DNA of 64,000 bases from Pyropia haitanensis (lineage: Eukaryota; Rhodophyta; Bangiophyceae; Bangiales; Bangiaceae). Below are positions 17,951 through 28,371 of this stretch, piece by piece; within the stretch, counting starts at the first letter, position 1, and each line of letters opens with the position of its first letter. The DNA lies in NCBI GenBank assembly GCA_008729055.1, contig SDUX01000010.1, positions 3,735,090 through 3,799,089 on the forward strand. Direction: 5' to 3'. A model generated the notes under the pieces. That model made no database searches and had not been told where the DNA came from. It saw only the letters and a list, made by a program, of their open reading frames with translations. The position numbers and the translations under genes were made by a program.

Positions 17951-18655
17951 TCATGCCCGGGAAATGGTCCAGCACTGGCTGCTCCAGCCGACATTGCGCC
18001 GCTGCAGCGACACACCGGCGGCCGGCGAGTTCGCAATCCCGCTCTGCGCGTCACGTGTCAGTACGGCCGTCTCAGGTTCCCAGCGGCTGGTCAGCACGGT
18101 GCAGTCTGCGTTGGAGCCGCGCGACAGCGACCACTGTTGGGCGAAACCGGAGGGATCCAGAAAACCCACGAAGACGGTCCTCGAGGGCGGGCCCTGCCCA
18201 TTCGGCGGCCCACCCGAGCGACCGAGGTAGACACCACCTTCACCGCCGCCTGCGGCGCAGGCATTGCGGAGCCTCACGAATTTCTCTGCGCCGGGCGTCG
18301 TGACCGCCTCCACCACCCACCGCGACTCATCGCGGTCCGAGTCGGCGGTCACGCCCGCACCGCGGCCGGCGCCAAAGGGGCTACACCCGAACCCTCCATT
18401 CGGGCGCAAGCGCGTGAGTGTGCCCGACGACGACGCCCACGCGTTGACTATCTTCACCCTTCCAAAGATGCGGCCGGGCGGCAACGCCCCCGTCGGCTCA
18501 TCCTCCCCCCCCGAGGCGACGCCTACAACAAGGCCCGACGCCTCAGGCTGCCCCCCCGTGCCATCGGGGCCAGAGAGATCAAATCCCGCCGCGACGGTGG
18601 CCGCGGCAACGGAAACGGTAACCGCGACGGTGAAAGGCACCCACCCCCAACGCAT
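17951..18655 (-). CDS. Predicted secreted protein, possibly beta-trefoil-like
   Basis: The 234-residue protein starts MRWGWVPFTVAVTVSVAAATVAAG, a clear signal peptide, and so should be exported. The rest has no long homopeptide. It contains RVKIVNAWASSSGTLTRL, KFVRLRNACAAGGGEGGVYL, AQQWSLSRGSNADC and a closing SSQCWTIS. The repeated Q-x-W-like endings and alternating short strands resemble ricin-type or other beta-trefoil folds, but the match is structural guesswork. I chose this ATG because the upstream part of the frame is not protein-like. It sits inside the DNA inserted between glycosylase fragments, so it came with that insertion. Confidence 0.5.
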   Translation of the reverse strand: MRWGWVPFTVAVTVSVAAATVAAGFDLSGPDGTGGQPEASGLVVGVASGGEDEPTGALPPGRIFGRVKIVNAWASSSGTLTRLRPNGGFGCSPFGAGRGAGVTADSDRDESRWVVEAVTTPGAEKFVRLRNACAAGGGEGGVYLGRSGGPPNGQGPPSRTVFVGFLDPSGFAQQWSLSRGSNADCTVLTSRWEPETAVLTRDAQSGIANSPAAGVSLQRRNVGWSSQCWTISRA

Positions 18656-19072
18656 GGCGGTCAGAGCGGTGCGTCCCGTAGACGGTGAGACTGGTGACCC
18701 AAACTCGCACGTAGGTCCTCTTCCCACCGCGGATCGCAGAGGAGACGGCAACGGGGAGGATGTGGGTATGTGGGGGGAGGACGCGCGGGGGAGAGCGACA
18801 GGGAAGCGGAAAGGCGGCGACACCCTCAAGCGGCAGGAACACCAGGTCCACCTAGGCGGTGTTGAGTTCAGGCTCTCGTGCGAATCTGTGACGGCGTGTG
18901 TGCAGGGGGGCACAGACTCGAGACAATGACGGCGCACGAAAGATGGGCATCAGTTTTCTCGCAATTCTTGTTTGTTTCCTGTCTTTTTCCAATGCCATCC
19001 CATGGCCACTCCCATTGGCCAGCCCAGCGCGCCGGGTCACCCAATGCCCCGGCCGCCGGCCCACGAGCACAA
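18656..19072. other. No gene seen
   Basis: Upstream flank of the predicted secreted-protein gene up to the outer edge of the foldback left arm. No promoter motif was recognised. Confidence 0.35.
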
Positions 19073-19477
19073 GGAAACACTCCGCTCCGACACGAGACAT
19101 CTACGCTCCGCATCGAGTGTTTTGTACTCCGGGGGCGTCGGGGTGCGCAGTGAAGGCCTCCAGCCTGCGGCTGGGGCGGACCCTCTCCGCCTCGAGTCTT
19201 AACCGTGGACCTATAGGATGCGCGCAATCTACCCGGGACCACACGGTGGGGGTCGAATTTGAGGCTCTCATTCACTCCGCTGCGACGACCTGAACCGCAG
19301 ATTCACGCCACCGTCGCCCGCTGGCCTATATCTCGCGCGTCCCATTCTCGACAGGATCAGGCCGCACACATGCCACGTTGCGCGCTTTTCCAAAAGTCAT
19401 GCGTGCCGGATCTCGAAACCTTTCGTCTGAAAAACGCCCCCGCCCCGCGCCCCCGGGGCCCCCCGCGCGCCCGCGGG

Positions 19478-19690
19478 GCGCCCGCGCCGCCCGCGCCGCC
19501 CGCGCCGCCCGCGCCGCCCGCGCCGCCCGCGCCGCCCGCGCCGCCGCCCGCGCCGCCCGCGCCGCCCGCGCCGCCGCCCGCGCCGCTCGCGCCGCCCGCG
19601 CCGCCGCCCGCGCCGCTCGCGCCGCCCGCGCCGCCCGCGCCGCCCGCGCCGCCCGCGCCGCCCGCGCCGCCGCCCGCGCCGCTCCCGCGC
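19478..19690. repeat. 9-bp GC tandem array, left arm
   Basis: About 23 copies of CGCCGCCCG with occasional 3-bp shorter or one-base variant units. Frames across it give endless Pro-Ala or Ala-Arg strings, which are artefacts of the repeat. Confidence 0.9.
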
Positions 19691-19971
19691 CGCCCGCGGC
19701 CGCGCCGCGCCAGCGCCGTCCGCGCCGCGCCAGCGACGCCCGTGCGCGCGCGCCCGCTCGTGCAATGCCTGGGCGTGCGTCCGCGCACACGCCGTCCGCA
19801 CCCGCGCCGTCCGCGTCCGCGCCGCTGGCGCCCGCGCCGCGCCGCGCCACGAGCGCCGCTACGAAAAATCCGGGCCTCGCGGACCTGGCCCTTCTCTCTT
19901 CACTTCCGTCGGTTACAGTACTCTTCATGGACGCTCTCACCCAGTACAGGCGGCCTCGGCAGCGGCTGCGC

Positions 19972-21170
19972 AGTGGGTGCTAAACCGTCTCAAAGAAAAC
20001 CTGCTTTTCCGTTGCTTGGCCCGGCCCGCAAGCGGTTGTCAACGCCTGTTTTGACAGTGTGAGGCCTGCTTTTTTTCGGTTTTTTTGTTTTTGACTTACA
20101 TGGGTGCCTTTCGGACTTTCGACGGAGTGCATCTCATACAGAAAGAAGCGTCTGGAGCTGAGCTGTCTGGGCCTACAAAATCACCCGTGTCAATGGACCG
20201 AAACGCTTCACTGTAGGGCTCCATGCAATCCGCGTCTGGGAAGGTTGCCAATGACCGCAAGGTGGCTTGCGGGCGGCCGCAGAGTACCTTGCGGAAACGC
20301 CTCTGCATGGGCCATTGCGGCGAAAATCTCCCGCACTCTGCACTCCCCGGGAGTAAGAAAAGTGACGTGGAGGGAGACGCTTTGAGGATGCGCTTGACGA
20401 CACGGCTACGGTGGATGGCGTAGGCTTAAGAGGTGGCTCTCTCTTCCCCCCCCCCCTTCCCTCCACTTACCCGCTTCTCTGCTTGCTCGTGGCCCCCTCA
20501 CCTTTACTCCCCCACGCCCGTCCGCTCCCCCCCGTTCTCGTCCGCGGGTGCCGCAGTCATGACGGCTGTTTGAGGCGCTGCGGAGCGGCAGCTAGTGCAG
20601 GCTGTTGTGACTGGAAATTGTGGCGCGGCGCAGGGATAGTGCCCGCCGTCTACTTCGCTTCAGCCGATAGTAGCGTTCTCTCCCGCCTCCCTCTCCCCTC
20701 AGCTCTCCTGCGCTTCCCGCTCACTCTCGACGGTAGGTATCGCGATGGAAGCGGCATCCGCTGAGGCGTAGAAGCCGGCCTCTGGCTGTCTGCGGCAGGT
20801 GGTGGTGATACTCCGCCTTGAGGTGTGCGGCTCCACTGCGGAGCTGACGCAGGTAAACGAGCAGCTGCTGTCTCAGCGGAAGAGCAAGTAGGCGCTGGTC
20901 CGGGTAGCCGAGACGGCCCAGGGCTTCGAACACCTGTTCCGTCCCGGCCTCTGATTGGACACATTCCGACGGTTGTTGACAGTCACAACGTGGGAGATTT
21001 TCGCAAAGTGCCGCGCAAGAATGACAGACTTGCGGACGCAAGCAGACTCCGCACAAAAATCTTGCTTGTCCACGCAGACTGGCTTGCGGAAAAGCAAGAT
21101 CCCACGCAAGCCCGCAAGGGGCCCCGCAACCGAAAAAGCAGGTTTTTTTTGAGACGGTTTAGCACCCACA
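19972..21170. mobile_element. MITE-like element nested in the foldback centre
   Basis: About 65-bp terminal inverted repeats begin GTGGGTGCTAAACCGTCTCA (left at 19973, right end at 21169, inverted). They share the T/A-rich block AAAACCTGCTTTT and a GC segment. GCGC flanks both ends (19968-19971 and 21171-21174), a possible 4-bp target duplication. The interior (1.1 kb) has no transposase. It contains a minus-strand frame, 20721-21056, with normal-looking protein (for example FEALGRLGYPDQRLLALPLR), which may be captured host coding sequence. Confidence 0.6.
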
Positions 21171-21199
21171 GCGCTGGGGGATGCCGTCGACGAGGCGTG

Positions 21200-21960
21200 A
21201 GTTGAGGTCGATTAGGTGAAATGAATGTGGTATAAGGATCACTGGGGAGGATCAAGGGCCTATTAGGACCCACTTTAAGTCCGAATACACAACTAAGTTC
21301 GACTTTAAGGCCATTAAGGCCTCATGAGGGCCACATTAGGCTACTTAGGGGGTGATTCGGATTAACTTGGGCACATTCGGGGCACATTAGGGTGATTAGG
21401 GGATGGTTAGGTGGGTTAAGGGTGGGTTAGGCGTGGGTTAAGGTCGATGAGGTGAAATGAATGTGGTATAAGGATCACTAAGGAGGATCAGAGGCCCATT
21501 AGGGCGCATTATAAGTCCACATTGTCAACTAAGTGCCAATTTTTGTTCATTAAGGCCCCATTAGGGCTACATTCGGCCATTGAGGGGGTGGTTTGGTTAA
21601 AGTTAACGTGATTGGGGGTACATTAGAGAGATTAGGGGATGGTTAGGTGGGTTGAGGGTGGGTTCGGCGTGGGTTAAGGTCGATTCGGTGAAATGAATGT
21701 GGTATAAGGATCATTAGGGAGGATCAAAAGCCCATGAAGGCCAATTTTAAGTCGTTTTCTTGGTTGAAGTGGGACTTGGAACGTGTTAAGTTTGCATTAG
21801 GGGTCATTCGAGGTGAGTTAGGCTGAACTTCAGGTCATTAGGGAAATATTACGCTGGGTTCAGGTGACTTAGGCCTCATTAGGCGTCATTAGGGGTGCAT
21901 TAGGTGAAAAAAAAAATGAATGTGGTATAAGGATCACTAGGGAGGATCAAGAGCCTTTTT
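21200..21960. repeat. About 230-bp tandem array
   Basis: Four diverged units are marked by GAATGTGGTATAAGGATCA followed by GGAGGATCA at about 21225, 21454, 21691 and 21916. The units are AT-richer than the surroundings and full of TTAGG/CATTAGG motifs. No ORF of note. Confidence 0.75.
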
Positions 21961-22860
21961 GGCTCAATATGAAGCTTATTAGGGGGACTTAGTACGCGCG
22001 CAAGTCGGGTTAAGTCGCCCATATAACGGCTAAGGCCCATTCGGGGGTGTTTAGGGTAGAATTAGACGTTCGAGACACTCCTGAGGTCATTTCTCGAGCT
22101 TTCTAACTTCATAGACCCCTCCCAGGTTGTCCTACAGTCGTTCCCGCAGCGTAGCACTTGGCCACCTGCGCGGAAAGGCCCTCCTGGGGGATTCTGGAGG
22201 GGGTCCCCAGGGACCCCCAAATGACCGGGGGACCGGTCCTACCGGGGTTTCCGCCATCTTGCATCCCACTGAGGAGCCCTCCATCGATTTTGTCGAACCC
22301 GACTTGATGGGTTGTACGGATACGCCACTTGACGCTCAGCTTTCTGCCTGTCTTCTGCAATAAGACACCACAAGGCACCATGTCGGAGCTCAGGAGTGAC
22401 CAATTTACAATATTCGAACCAAAACTTGGTCAGGGCAAGTCGATGGTGCGCATCAACTGGGGAAGCAAGAAAATCGGTGTGCAAAGGTCGGGGACGCCCG
22501 TTATGGCACCGTAAAGACGTGTACCCCCGATTTTGGCACCTGTACGGGCCTTGCGTCGCCGCATGATGTCCGATGATAACCGGACCTGGCATGGAGGTCC
22601 GTCCGGCTCATGCGCAGAGGGTACAGGCATCAGATGCAGAAACGGACACGATCCCGAGTCACTGTGGGTGGAGATGTCCCGCAAACGGGCCAAATCGACG
22701 CTTGCATGCCAAGTACTAGAGGTCATGATAACCGTTCGACACGAGAGTGCGTGCATCAGACGCGCCGTTGAACGAGGATAATTTAATGTCCAGAACATTT
22801 GACTTGGGACGTGTTTTTGAGCACTTTTAGAGCGACTTTTCCTCTTTTTTCCTGAAATTA
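21961..22860. other. Unique AT-richer segment, no gene recognised
   Basis: Short frames only (up to about 120 residues, on either strand), none with a known motif. Composition is close to 50% GC, unlike the rest of the window. Confidence 0.35.
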
Positions 22861-23244
22861 AGGGTTATTAGGCCGTTTAGGGGGTGGTTAATGAATATTA
22901 GAAAGGGGTTAAGGTTGCTAAGGCCACTTAGGGCCGTTTAGGGGGTGGTTAGGGCCACTTAAGGGTGGGTTCATGAAAATTAGTGGGGCGTTATGGTTGC
23001 TAAGGCCACTTAGGGCGGTTTAGGGGGTGGTTAAGGCCACTTAGGGGTGGGTTAATGAACATTAGGGAGGGATTAAAGTTGCAAAGGCCACTTAGGGCCG
23101 TTTAGGGGGTGGTTAGGGCCACTTAAGGGTGGGTTAATGAAAATTAGTCGGGGGTTAAGGTTGCTAAGGCCACTTAGAGCCGTTTAGGGGGTGGTTAGAG
23201 CCACTTAAGGGTGGGTTAATGAAAATTAGGGAGGGGTTAAGGTT
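22861..23244. repeat. 82-bp tandem array with TTAGGG-like motifs
   Basis: About four and a half units, with GTTTAGGGGGTGGTTA recurring at about 82-bp steps (about 22934, 23016, 23098, 23180; the first spacing is shorter, about 61). Each unit also has CCACTTAGGG and GGGTTAATGAA. The array stops exactly at the inner edge of the right foldback arm. Confidence 0.8.
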
Positions 23245-23516
23245 GCCTGTACTGGGTGAGAGCGTCCATGAAGAGTACTGTAACCGACGGAAGTGAAGAG
23301 AGAAGGGCCAGGTCCGCGAGGCCCGGATTTTTCGTAGCGGCGCTCGTGGCGCGGCGCGGCGCGGGCGCCAGCGGCGCGGACGCGGACGGCGCGGGTGCGG
23401 ACGGCGTGTGCGCGGACGCACGCCCAGGCATTGCACGAGCGTCGCTGACGCGGCGCGGGCGGCGCTGGCGCGGCGCGGCCGCGCCCGGCGCGGGAGCGGC
23501 GCGGGGGCCGCGCGGG

Positions 23517-24045
23517 GCGCGGGCGGCGCGGGCGGCGCGGGCGGCGCGGGCGGCGCGGGCGGCGCGGGCGGCGCGGGCGGCGCGGGCGGCGCGGGCGGCG
23601 CGGGCGGCGCGGGCGGCGCGGGCGGCGCGGGCGGCGCGGGCGGCGCGGGCGGCGCGGGCGGCGCGGGCGGCGGGCGGCGGGGCGGCGCGGGCGGCGCGGG
23701 CGGCGGGCGGCGCGGGCGGCGCGGGCGGCGCGGGCGGCGCGGGCGGCGCGGGCGGCGCGGGCGGCGCGGGCGGCGCGGGGCGGGCGGCGGGCGGCGCGGG
23801 CGGCGCGGGCGGCGCGGGCGGCGCGGGCGGCGCGGGCGGCGCGGGCGGCGCGGGCGGCGCGGGCGGCGCGGGCGGCGCGGGCGGCGCGGGCGGCGCGGGC
23901 GGCGCGGGCGGCGCGGGCGGCGCGGGCGGCGCGGGCGGCGCGGGCGGCGCGGGCGGCGCGGGCGGCGCGGCGCGGGCGGCGCGGGCGGCGCGGGCGGGCG
24001 GGCGGCGCGGGCGGCGCGGGCGGCGCGGGCGGCGCGGGCGCCCCG
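23517..24045. repeat. 9-bp GC tandem array, right arm
   Basis: About 55-58 copies of CGGGCGGCG, the reverse complement of the left-arm unit, more than twice as many as on the left. Followed at 24045-24115 by a short array of about 18 bp (GGGGGCCCC-type). Confidence 0.9.
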
Positions 24046-24575
24046 CGGGGGCGCGGGGGGCCCCGGGGGCGCGGGGGGCCCCGGGGGCGCGGGGGGCCCC
24101 GGGGGCGCGGGGCGGGGGCGTTTTTCAGACGAAAGGTTTCGAGATCCGGCACGCATGACTTTTGGAAAAGCGCGCAACGTGGCATGTGTGCGGCCTGATC
24201 CTGTCGAGAATGGGACGCGCGAGATATAGGCCAGCGGGCGATGGTGGCGTGAATCTGCGGTTCAGGTCGTCGCAGCGGAGTGAATGAGAGCCTCAAATTC
24301 GACCCCCACCGTGTGGTCCCGGGTAGATTGCGCGCATCCTATAGGTCCACGGTTAAGACTCGAGGCGGAGAGGGTCCGCCCCAGCCGCAGGATGGAAGCC
24401 CTCACCGTGCCCCAGGACGGACCCGGAGCGTAAAGCTCTCGATGCGGAGCGTAAATGTCTCGAGTCGGAGCGGAGTGTTTCCCCGTGTTGGGCCCACAGC
24501 GCCCACCCCCGCACCTGCGCAGGTTGCCCCCTGCGCCCCCTGGCGCCGGGTCCACCCGCCGATATGGGGTGGCCG

Positions 24576-26234
24576 GCGCAGTGCACCTTGCACCAGGATC
24601 CACCTCACAGCCTCTTCAAGCCGGAAGGCGTTGAAGCAGCCTTGAATTTCCTTGAAGAGGTACCTCTTCAAAGCGCCGCGCGCACCGCGACACGGCCAAG
24701 TTAAGGTCCGATCTTCACACTTAGTGGCGTAGCCAATACAAAGAAGTACGATACTAAGGTCGAGCTAGGCGTGCGTTAAGGAGGGCCCCAGTACATTCCA
24801 ACTCTTCTTAACTCTCCATGTCAGTCCCCATCGGCGCGAGAACCTCTGCCCGATTGCGGCCGACAAGAGGTCCCAACCCCCGGGTTGGAGGCGTCTGACG
24901 GAACCGAGCAAGGCGACACGGCCCCGGCCACAACCCTGGCCTGTCCCACGTGCTTCGGGCATCGCCAAGAGAGCGAGCGACACGATGTCCGTCACACGCG
25001 CACGGCCTATTCACCCGTGTCCTGTATGCCCCCCCCGCACTTCTCATCCCGTTCATTCCGGTGGCAAATGACCGCTTTCCGTTTTTGGGAAGCCACCCTC
25101 ACCGCTGACGCCCTCCACTTCCCCGCGCATAGGGCGGAGTGAAAGATTGGGGGGGGGAGGGGGTTTGGCGAGAGAAAGGGGCGCCGCATGCAGGCATGGG
25201 GACCGGGAAGTTTGGCGGGGGGTGGGTGCGGGAAGAGGAGGACGCGCCAGGGGAGGAGGTGAGCGATGAGGGGCGTCCGTGACGGCCAGGAGGGGGTGTC
25301 TGGGAATGGAGGAGGCGTGGCCGGAAGGCATCGGGACGACGAGGGGGGGGGGGGGGGGGGGGGTTGAAGCGGAAAATTCGCGGTCGCGCCAGGGGAGGAG
25401 GTGCGCCATGGGTAGGCGTTGGTGCTGGCAAGTGCGTGGCAGCTGAAGCAGTTGCCTACAATTTACGGAGCAGATGCTCAGGTGTCCGTGAGGAGAAGGT
25501 TGGGGGGGGGGGGGGGAGGTGGGGGGGGGGGGGCAGAGACGTAGGCGAGTGTGCACTGAAGCTGCACGCGACACAGTCCTCGGCACGCTGGTGCCGGTTC
25601 AGGTGACTCCGCCGACCGAGCCAGCAGTGCATGCCGTAGCCAGACTGCTGCGGCATCAATGAACCCATCCAACGTCGGGGAAGGAGCATCAGAGACTGCA
25701 CGGTCGCGTACTTCGCTGTCCATTTGATGGAAGCAGTCCACAGAGACTCATCAAACAAGCGAGATACAGGGTGTATCACTCGAGATCAACTCCGTTGAGC
25801 TTCGCAAGTGCCCAGAATCAAGGGCATAAACCCGGACTGCTTCGGCACACGAGCGGTCGAAAACCGTGCCGAGTGACGTACTTGGGTTAAGAGAGGCGCG
25901 ATCACGACCTCTTCAAGCGGAGAGCAGGACGCGACCCCCTTAATCGATCGGTTGAATTTTGCTTGAATTTCCTTGATAAAACGCCAACCTCTTCTCGGTG
26001 CAGGCTCTTTCTCACGTCTCTGTATAGCTCTGTCTCTGGCGCACCTTGTGGTACCTCGCACGTCCTCGTTCACGTCCGCAAAGACGTTCATATCAAGGTT
26101 TATCAAGATCACTTCAAGGAATCGTGCCCTACGGTGCTTTCAGGAGGGGGTCTTCAAGCCTCCGGGCCCGATTTCCGCCCGGATCAGGCCTTGAAGAGGC
26201 TTTGAGGTGGATCCTGGTGCAAGGTGCACTGCGC
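24576..26234. mobile_element. Inverted-repeat element of 1.66 kb
   Basis: Terminal inverted repeats of about 46 bp with one mismatch begin GCGCAGTGCACCTTGCACCA and end near CCTCTTCAAG (left 24576-24623, right 26187-26234). The CTTGAAGAGG motif recurs inside (about 24655, 25910, 25980). The interior has no transposase. A minus-strand frame at 25786-26112 has ordinary amino-acid use (GWRFIKEIQAKFNRSIKGV) but no recognised family. A 20-G run at 25346-25363 and other G-tracts (25500-25535) lie inside. Confidence 0.55.
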
Positions 26235-26281
26235 GGGGAGCGTGGGGGGCGGCGGGCGCGTCTGCACGCCACGACGACCAG

Positions 26282-26305
26282 GTACTGTACTGTACAGTAC
26301 AGTAC
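26282..26305. repeat. 24-bp perfect palindrome of GTACT units
   Basis: A perfect palindrome built from GTACT/AGTAC repeats around a central GTAC, just outside the 1.66-kb inverted-repeat element. Confidence 0.8.
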
Positions 26306-28218
26306 GCTCACCATGGGCCCTGTCCCCACGCCGTTTCACGGGGAAGAGGTGGGAAAGCCGCCACGGTCGTCGCCCGTCGCGCTGGCAACAGCTGAAGAAG
26401 CGGTTTGAAAACCTGGCTGGGTGACCCCTCCGCCGTAAGGCGCGGACGCTCCCACGCGCGATCGCGGAATGCCTTCCCTGTGTCGGCGCCGTCGCCAACA
26501 ACGCCGTCGCCCTTGTCGTCGCCGCCGCCGTCGTCTCCGCTGCCGCCACCGTCGCCACCGCCCTTGCCGTCGCCGTCGTCGCCGCCGCCGCCGCGCCGCC
26601 GACGCCGTTGTGCCGCCACCGCCGCCTCAAACTCTCCTCTCAGCCGCCCCGGCCGCTCTCACCCTCCACCCCCGCTCCCCTCACCCCCCCCCTGATCACC
26701 CCCTCCTCTCTCTCGCCCTCCCCCCCGAAATAAACAACAACAAAAAGAGACAGGAACGGCACAAAGACCAATGAATGACAGCAGTGGCGGTCGTAGGAAA
26801 AGCGACGCGAGCGTGAGTGAGAACAGCAGGTGGCGGTGCGCCCCAGGACCGGCACTGCCGCCATTGCTGTTTATGCCGCTGCTGTTCGTTTTGTGTTTTT
26901 CGGGGCTGAGGGCGAGAGAGAGGACGGGGTAATGAGGGGGTGGATGAGGGGGGCGAGGGTGTAGCGTGAGAGAGGGGGGGGAGGCTGACGGGGGAGGCGA
27001 GGCGGCGGCGGCGGTGGCGACGGTGGCGGCGACGACGGCGGCGGCGGAGTCGGTGACGGCGGCGGCGGCGGCGGCGGCGGCGGCGTTGACAAGGGCAGGG
27101 CAAGTGGGGCCGCCGGGGGGGTGCCCCGCCCGGCACCATCGCTTGGGGTGTTGTGGCGGGAGGCCGATTGTGGGGTGGTGTGATGGCGGGAGGGGTGGTG
27201 GCGGCGTGGCGGTGGTGGAGTAGCGGTGGCGGGGTGTGGTGACGGTGGGGTGGTGGCGGTGGGATGGGAGCGGCAACAGACGTGGCGGGGCACTTCGGGG
27301 AGATGCCTCGTCGTGTTGTGGGAGGAGGGGGGTGAGGGGCGGGCTCACCCCGACCCTCCGCCGCGTCCATCAACACCGCGACTTTCCGTTGCCACTGACT
27401 CACGCGCCGCTTCTTGCACGACTGTTGCTTCTGTCATTGCTGTGGCAGCCATTGCCGTCTTTTTTTTTGTTGTTTTTTTGATAAAGAGCGAGAGAGGATG
27501 GCGGCCAGAGCGGGGGGGAGGCGACCGGGGGTGGACGGCGAGAGAGGGGGGTACGGCTGACGGGAGAGGCGAGGTTGCGGCGGCAACAGCGACGGCGACG
27601 GCGCGGTGGCGGCGGTGGCGTGGCTGCGGCGGCAATGACGGTGGCGGCGAGGACAGCGACGGCAGCGGCGGTGGCGGCGGCGGCGGCGGCGGCAGCACAG
27701 ACCCGACCTCCGCGCTCGACAGGGCGCTGGTGGCCACGCCGCGGATGAGCGCGCCGCCGCACAGGCCGAGGCGGACCACGTCGGCGTCTGTGTCTCGTCT
27801 TCCCTCGGCCCGGACAGGCCGGCGGACCCGTCCGGTGGGGGAGGTGCGGAGGTGCTGCCCGCCGCCGCCGCGGTGGGCGCCTCCCGCTGCGCCCTCCGCT
27901 CCCCCCGCTGCACGCGGGCGTGCGCTGCCCCACCGTCAGCCGCACGGCGTGCCGGGCGGGGCTGCACGGGTGGGCGCGGCCGGCCCGTCCGTAACGGACT
28001 GTAGCGCGGGCGGGACGGTGGCGGGGACGAGGGTGTGGGCGCCCTCGTCGGTGCACAGCCGGCCGCCGAAAGGGGCTCTGGCGGCGGCGACGGCGCCTTG
28101 GGGGGGGGGGGGGTGGGTTCGCGAGGGAGGGGTGCACACCGGCGGCGATGGTCACGGCCGTCTGATTGTCCTCCTCTTGCCAAAGTGGACGACCCACCAT
28201 GTCTTTTCGTTTGCCTTT

Positions 28219-28224
28219 ATTCAA
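28219..28224 (-). terminator. Poly(A) signal for the minus-strand remnant
   Basis: TTTATT on the plus strand (AATAAA on the minus) lies about 150 nt after the stop of the truncated metalloprotease tail. The copy in block B is conserved. Confidence 0.45.
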
Positions 28225-28371
28225 TTTTAGCAAAACAAGGACGCAACAGCGGCTGGCGAGCCTGCCTGGACGGCAGTGTCCGTCTGCAAGGGGCGGTGAC
28301 GCGTGCTGCCAAAGAACAAGAACCACAAGGGCGCGTGACGAGCAAGCCGCGGCGCGGGGCAGACCCGCCCG

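Larger units (their letters stand above)
19073..24482. mobile_element. Foldback-like element with long inverted arms
   Basis: The left arm (19073-19951, 879 bp) and right arm (23245-24482, 1238 bp) are inverted copies of each other. Each contains, from outside in, a GGAAACACTCCGCTCC edge, the sequence around CGTGCCGGATCTCGAAACC, a long array of the 9-bp unit CGCCGCCCG, and an inner edge at CAGTACAGGC. The arms differ mainly in array length. Long inverted arms built on short tandem repeats are typical of Foldback/Galileo-type elements. The 3.3-kb centre holds a nested element and tandem arrays but no transposase, so it would be non-autonomous. No clear target duplication was seen. Confidence 0.7.

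Noticed and set aside
19378..19983. Long Ala/Arg/Pro frames over the 9-bp arrays (also 23164-24296)
   Set aside because: A 9-bp unit is open in all frames on both strands; the proteins are artefacts of the repeat.
22861..23244. Interstitial telomere
   Set aside because: TTAGGG-like words occur inside an 82-bp unit and not as pure tandem hexamers.
19478..24045. CRISPR array
   Set aside because: The repeats are contiguous 9-bp units without spacers, in a eukaryotic context.
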